64,000 bases of DNA, taken from Ophthalmolycus amberensis. Taxonomy: Eukaryota; Chordata; Actinopteri; Perciformes; Zoarcidae. Shown piece after piece: positions 61,601-64,000 of this stretch; position 1 is the stretch's first letter; each line of letters starts with the position of its first letter. The position numbers and the translations under genes are program-made. Location: the NCBI GenBank assembly GCA_024529925.1, contig JAFEUB010000065.1, forward strand, positions 124,001 to 188,000, in the 5' to 3' direction. Under the pieces are notes generated by a model, which saw nothing but the letters and a program-made list of their open reading frames with translations, was not told where the DNA came from and made no database searches.

Positions 61601-62660
61601 GTTTCACATGGAAAGTTTGTGAAAGAGTGATTGAGGCAGAAACACAGAGTAAGTGTGTGTTTAAAGCGCAGTACGGTTTCTGACACTCTAGTAAATAGTG
61701 CTGTTATATAGTGTAAAGTAGGAAAGAAACATCATCATAAACTTTCCTTTAAGCCAATCAAAACTAATTCGCGGACTTACTTCAGAAGATTATCTTTAAT
61801 CTGTCCTCACAAAGAGGCTGTTTGTCTCTCGGATGGACTCGTTCCTGCACTACGTGCGTGACGAAGCGCTCCGGATAAGTTTCTCCACACAGATAGCAGC
61901 GATCTGCAGAGAAGAGGCGCCGGTGAAGCTCTGAGGGATGTTTGACTCACCGTTTCCACAAAATATTGAACGCGAGTACATTCAGAACCCGCAGTCCCTT
62001 TCCCAAAGGAATTAACAGTAATTTCACAGAAATTCTCCCGCGACTGTGCCATCCTTGAAACAGGGCCTCTTTTCAAAGACCTTCAGCATACATCCACTTC
62101 ACGTCAAAGCGTATCACTTCCATATGTCTGGATTTGTGTGTTTTCATGTATGATTTGCTGTGGAGAAAGAAAGCGGGAGAGAGAACACCCCTTAATGCTT
62201 GACTTAACGCTCCTCTCCACCAGGGAATGAACTATCTCCACAACAGCTACATCGGCTGCCATGGAAATCTGAAGTCATCTAATTGCGTGGTGGACAGTCG
62301 ATTTGTTTTGAAGATCACGGATTATGGCTTGGCCAGCTTCCGCTCGTCCTGCGAAAACGACGACACGCACGCACTCTATGCAAGTAAGTGGAGTTCGTGT
62401 ACTCGGTCACAGCACTGAATCTTGTCGTTTACAACAACAAAAAAACATTGATTCCTGTTGTGCTGCAGACATTTTATGAGCGCTTCTGTTTCTTGGTTTG
62501 TCAGAGAAGCTTTGGACGGCTCCTGAGCTGCTCATATACGACCGCCATCCTCCTGAAGGAACTCAGAAGGGTGACGTGTACAGTTTTGGCATCATACTGC
62601 AGGAAATAGCCCTGAGGAATGGACCTTTCTATGTGGAGGGCATGGACCTCAGCCCCAAAG
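29583..62660 (+). CDS. npr2: Natriuretic peptide receptor B, guanylate cyclase (3' truncated by window)
   Basis: Single-pass receptor that binds C-type natriuretic peptide and makes cGMP. Coding exons: 29583-30279, 37629-37810, 39781-39894, 40279-40414, 41351-41445, 45373-45508, 46285-46369, 53014-53134, 54341-54415, 55436-55513, 59943-60047, 61392-61463, 62224-62383 and 62505-62660. They total 2,212 nt, 737 codons, in frame with GT-AG introns. Signal peptide about 1-25; ligand-binding domain about 26-450; transmembrane about 456-480; kinase-homology domain from about 500. NPR2-like features are HFNWTSRA, DDRPHYF, RIVYICGP, MLWRIRWEDLQF and HALYAKKLW. The start at 29,583 has G at -3 and +4. 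The kinase-like domain has N647 where active kinases have the HRD aspartate, and D665-Y-G for DFG. The remaining third (dimerisation helix and cyclase) lies beyond 64,000. NPR1 is the alternative, but chromosome-9 linkage and motifs favour NPR2. Confidence 0.93.
31579..31624. repeat. (TA)n microsatellite
   Basis: About 23 uninterrupted TA units following a GTGTGCGTGTG lead. Self-complementary and likely hypervariable. Confidence 0.95.
32961..33162. repeat. 14-bp minisatellite, 14.4 copies
   Basis: Unit GCTAACTGCAGTGT repeated 14.4 times with no visible mismatch. Each unit holds a PstI-type CTGCAG. The array ends in GCTAACATGCC, where it merges into the GCTAAC-rich start of the interspersed repeat at 33,163. 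Confidence 0.97.
33163..33520 (+). repeat. Common fish 'GCTAACATG' interspersed repeat, copy 1
   Basis: Recognisable segments in order: GACAATGTCAACATGTTGATG, TTCACCATCTCAGTTTAGT, TTGCTAATTAGCA, AAAGTACAGCTGAGGCTGATG, then GGCGGCAATCCATCTGATA. I know this order from many teleost introns, but I do not recall its class. A second copy in the same orientation lies at 44,760. Confidence 0.65.
36072..36300 (+). mobile_element. tRNA-derived SINE
   Basis: A polymerase III A-box-like TAGTGGGTAGAG (36,095-36,106) precedes a good B box AGTTCGATTCC (36,137-36,147) by about 40 bases, as in tRNA-headed SINEs. The body contains GTCTTTGATCAAGACA, a variant of the conserved GTCCTTGAGCAAGACA core seen in fish SINEs. 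The right end is indistinct. Confidence 0.65.
38368..38384. repeat. 17-G homopolymer
   Basis: Seventeen consecutive G in an npr2 intron. Long enough for length errors in sequencing and for four-stranded folding. Confidence 0.95.
42230..42390 (+). mobile_element. Degraded SINE
   Basis: Segments AAGGCGCCGACCATGAATCC, GGTCGGGGACATTTGTTGCA, TGTCATTTCCCATCTCTCTC and TTGTCATCTCTGTACACTTG then CTATCTAAT and an A/C-rich tail match, in order, a teleost SINE I recognise. The B box has decayed (GGTTGGCTTCTGG in place of GGTTCGAATCC). Confidence 0.6.
44598..44630. repeat. Perfect inverted repeat, 12-bp stem
   Basis: CACAAGATTGGT (44,598-44,609), a 9-base spacer, then ACCAATCTTGTG (44,619-44,630): twelve perfectly paired bases. 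It lies in npr2 intron 5 and includes a CCAAT in one arm. The stem is too short for a microRNA precursor and is not followed by a T run. Confidence 0.9.
44760..44965 (+). repeat. Common fish 'GCTAACATG' interspersed repeat, copy 2
   Basis: Contains CTACAGCCATGCTAGCAGCT, GAGCTAAATGCTAACATTAG, CACAATTACAATGCTG and ACCATCTTAGTCTAGTGTGT then TTAGCATGCTAACATTT. It covers the 5' part of the repeat whose 3' part is better preserved at 33,163-33,520. No minisatellite expansion has occurred in this copy. Confidence 0.65.
46285..46369 (+). other. npr2: npr2 transmembrane exon
   Basis: This 85-bp exon encodes nearly the whole membrane span: LPVLGIVAVGSGLALIIF followed by GISSFLIYR, about residues 456-482. 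The previous exon ends with the paired cysteines of PPCVFSTDDPSC just outside the membrane. The next exon begins with the stop-transfer basic KLKLEK. Confidence 0.9.
46905..47055 (+). repeat. Diverged copy of the fish retroelement 3' end
   Basis: GAGGTTTCTTCTTC, ATCCAAACTGAGGGTCTAAG, then CTTGAGGCAAATTTGCGAT and AATATAAAAATTGAAATGA repeat the order of the element at 27,040-27,385 with many substitutions. Confidence 0.5.
47181..47522. mobile_element. piggyBac-type MITE with TTAA target duplication
   Basis: A 342-bp element with 18-bp inverted ends: AGGCACAATGAGTAGGAT on the left and ATCCTACTCGTTGTGCCT on the right, with one mismatch. Both sides are flanked by TTAA (47,177-47,180 and 47,523-47,526), the duplication made by piggyBac transposases. 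No coding capacity. The near-perfect termini suggest a fairly recent insertion. Confidence 0.88.
47750..48110. promoter_or_regulatory. Candidate conserved non-coding block in npr2 intron 7
   Basis: Non-repetitive sequence dense in homeodomain-like cores: ACTAATTGTAATTAGATG, CATTTAATTACACAAG, GTTAATCATGCATGCC, AGCAATTAAGC and TGATTAATGAAATTAGCATG. POU-like ATGCAT/ATGAAAT motifs are interleaved. The texture resembles vertebrate developmental enhancers, but conservation is untested. Confidence 0.3.
49174..49340 (+). mobile_element. hAT-like terminus fragment
   Basis: CAGAGTTTCTTAACCTCGGGGTCG followed by GGGGTTGCAA resembles the vertebrate hAT end CAGTGGTTCTCAACCTGGGGGTCG. The opposite terminus and a target duplication were not found. 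Confidence 0.45.
50160..50759 (-). other. Unexplained 199-codon open frame
   Basis: The longest open frame in the window that is not an exon, an exon shadow or a known element, antisense in npr2 intron 7. The predicted protein has a hydrophobic stretch near residues 30-52 (VIFMSVIFFTCFECYFCLFI) and low-complexity ends (PHPPPPNKKKKR). No domain is recognisable and no splice or promoter context supports it. A chance frame in moderately GC-rich DNA is the default reading. Confidence 0.2.
50860..51425. repeat. AACATAAC-type degenerate repeat interrupted by a high-copy fish repeat
   Basis: The outer parts (50,860-51,005 and 51,280-51,425) are degenerate AACATAAC/TAACGTAATG arrays that also resemble each other (CAGCAAACCTTAGACAACGT against ATAGCAAACCTGAGATAACG). 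The middle (about 51,020-51,270) contains GAGAGCACGGACCTCCGCC, AATCCTGCTGACAAACAC and AAAACATAACCTCCTTAGCC then GAGGTAA, an interspersed teleost repeat I recognise but cannot classify. Confidence 0.6.
53014..54415 (+). other. npr2: npr2 juxtamembrane exons with the regulatory phosphosite cluster
   Basis: Exons 53,014-53,134 and 54,341-54,415 encode SRLTLSQRGSSYGSLITAHG (residues 516-535). In mammalian NPR2 this region carries the serine/threonine phosphorylation sites that must be occupied for CNP to activate the cyclase. Ser516, Thr519, Ser521, Ser525, Ser526, Ser529 and Thr532 are all present here, so the same control is expected in this fish. The intron falls between Gln522 and Arg523. Confidence 0.85.
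55699..55776. repeat. 21-bp tandem repeat
   Basis: GAAATTATGAGATAGAAAGT(T), period 21, 3.7 copies without visible mismatch, inside the left part of the hAT element. Confidence 0.93.
55888..56103 (+). pseudogene. hAT transposase N-terminus (BED-finger start), broken
   Basis: A 71-codon frame starting MSTKRKIDAEGRKCNERWE and continuing YMFVLQGEKRVCLLCYEAV matches the N-terminus of Charlie-type hAT transposases, the family that also gave rise to the GTF2IRD2 C-terminal domain. The two zinc-binding cysteines of the BED finger are visible (CLLC). The frame then shifts: the partner histidine motif (HFDTKH) occurs in the +1 frame at about 56,035-56,055. The frame soon ends and the rest of the transposase is deleted. 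Confidence 0.85.
57037..57376 (+). mobile_element. LINE ORF2 tail and 3' end, degraded
   Basis: VQNAAARL (57,050-57,075) followed by SLHWFPITVQQVRF is the C-terminal block of fish L2/jockey-type reverse transcriptases. Later FAFMAPKLS and a 3' end GACAATGTTCTACAAATAAAG follow. It begins 240 bases after the hAT element. Stops and the missing middle show it is an old fragment. Confidence 0.7.
57380..59942 (+). other. Rest of npr2 intron 10
   Basis: A TATATG/AC microsatellite near 57,468-57,505, a C-rich run at 59,175-59,215, and otherwise unique-looking DNA. Frames such as 58,855-59,157 are not recognised. The intron ends in the acceptor CATTTTCAG before MRDVQFNHL. Confidence 0.7.
60048..62223 (+). 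other. npr2 introns 11 and 12
   Basis: Introns 60,048-61,391 and 61,464-62,223 contain no recognisable repeat or exon. Their splice sites are standard (CAG|GTAATG with TTTCCAG, and AAG|GTAAGT with CCACCAG). Confidence 0.8.
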
Positions 62661-64000
62661 GTAAACACAAGCGTCTTTTATAGGCCTCGGGGAGGTCAGC
62701 TGACCACTGGGATCCTTTCAATCAAGCATGCAGCAAACGAACTACGACATGAACGCAAAAGGAAAGTAAATCAAACGGATCAATCTGCACAAGCATGTTT
62801 TGTGTCAGTAATTCGCAGACAAAAGCAGATCTCTGTAACGTTATGAAGCCTCTTTATAAGAAACTAGTCTGGGAAATGTTTCTGAAGACAGGAGGACAGA
62901 ACAGACGGAAGTTCACGTAATAGTAACTTCTTTCATTGGCTTTTTCACTGTCCTCTCAAAGGGGACCTCGGTAAGGTCAGACAACTATACGCAGCTATGT
63001 ACACAAACAAAGAACACATGTTGGCCAGATGTCAAAGGCAGGTGGAGTCTGGGACAAGAACATAATGAGAACAAACCCGGACAAAGCACAGAAAGGGCAA
63101 TTGAATAAAAAAAGTATCATTAATTAAAGAAAAGAATATAAAATGTCAAATGTCAAAAGAGGTTCTGCTTTCTAAAACTACTGTTTTTGTCAATGAAGTC
63201 TTTTAAGAGAGCGATATAAAGGCTTCAGTGAAAACATTCTGAATTTCTTGTGCACTTAAACCGATTGATTTATTTAGGTGGCTATGATATGTTTTGCGTG
63301 CCCATCCACTGCTGCTTTACCTTGTCGTCAGACAGACCACTGCGGCGGGGACCTGAAGCCGCTATGTCGCTCTCTTCAAAGCTACCAGACTCCATTCACA
63401 AAAACAGTCATTTTACCTCCCAGAACACGGGATTATACATACAACCCCACTTCAAAATCTGAACTAACCCTTTCAGTTATTTCCAAACTTATCATAGCTA
63501 ACATTGACTCTGAAGCTTTATCTCTGGTGACACTTTGGCTCTTCCATTTCCTGCAGACGTGTTGCATTTTCTTCACCAACATTGTACTTTCACCTCCGCT
63601 GCCGTGTCCTGCTTAGTGATAGCCGGAAAACTTATGAAGCAACTCAAGATCTGGAGTTCAAACCCTCCTGGGGCGCATCCTCCATATGATGACTTTGATG
63701 AGCCTTTTATTCACAGTCATGCTCGATGCTGATTGTACGAGTGCATGATGATTATCCATTAACAAGCTGAGAGCAGTGAAAGATGGCACCTGTTGTGTCT
63801 GAATGTGTCATTTTGTGGTTTAAAAATGACTTTGACGGTGATACTAATACCAGAAACGAGAGGATGTGGAGGAATCATTCAGGGAAGGATGTCTCTTTCA
63901 AACTTTTTAATTTATAGGATTATTGCATCGACCGAAGGAGAACTGTGCAATGCTGAATATATTCAGGCTCATTCAGCAGAAAGTAGCACATCAACAGAAA
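62661..64000 (+). other. npr2 intron 14, running off the window
   Basis: After the GTAAAC donor I find no exon encoding the expected next residues (EIV-type start of the end of the kinase-homology domain). The next exon therefore lies beyond 64,000. Frames at 63,250-63,732 show no homology. Confidence 0.7.

Overview
The window reads as chromosomal DNA of a teleost, probably percomorph-like, fish. Genes are split by GT-AG introns. Their proteins look like vertebrate orthologues, and the non-coding DNA carries the usual fish repeats: L2/CR1-type LINE 3' ends, tRNA-derived SINEs, hAT and piggyBac-type elements, and GT, AT and GA microsatellites. I found no bacterial operon, CRISPR array, rRNA, tRNA or viral gene.

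Layout. 1-9,057: no exon recognised; LINE relics, microsatellites and a TAATTA-rich block that looks like a conserved regulatory element. 9,058-11,252 (minus): large first coding exon of taperin (tprn), read in three successive frames. 14,169-14,585 (minus): tmem203, one coding exon behind a 5'-UTR intron. About 15,330-15,791: compact divergent promoter between tmem203 and alad, with a TCGCGAGA element and a CTCF-like motif. 15.7-21.05 kb (plus): alad (delta-aminolevulinic acid dehydratase), complete, 11 coding exons plus a non-coding first exon, 331 aa. 21-29 kb: gene-poor, with a 312-bp duplication, a non-autonomous hAT element with target-site duplication, and a possible solo LTR. 29,583-62,660 (plus): first 14 coding exons (737 codons) of a membrane guanylate cyclase receptor, best matched to natriuretic peptide receptor B (npr2); the end of the kinase-homology domain and the cyclase domain lie beyond the right edge. 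Its introns hold most of the repeats.

The genes do not form a pathway. Taperin is a stereocilia-base, PP1-binding actin-associated protein; TMEM203 is an endomembrane calcium/STING-linked protein; ALAD makes porphobilinogen for heme; NPR2 is the C-type natriuretic peptide receptor. Their linkage is informative: human orthologues of all four are on chromosome 9 (tprn and tmem203 close together), which supports NPR2 over NPR1. I see no credible undescribed system. The points most worth checking are the two frame changes in tprn, the compact alad/tmem203 promoter, a 14-bp minisatellite that seems to have grown inside a fish repeat, the dated transposon insertions, a perfect 12-bp-stem hairpin in an npr2 intron, and candidate conserved non-coding blocks.
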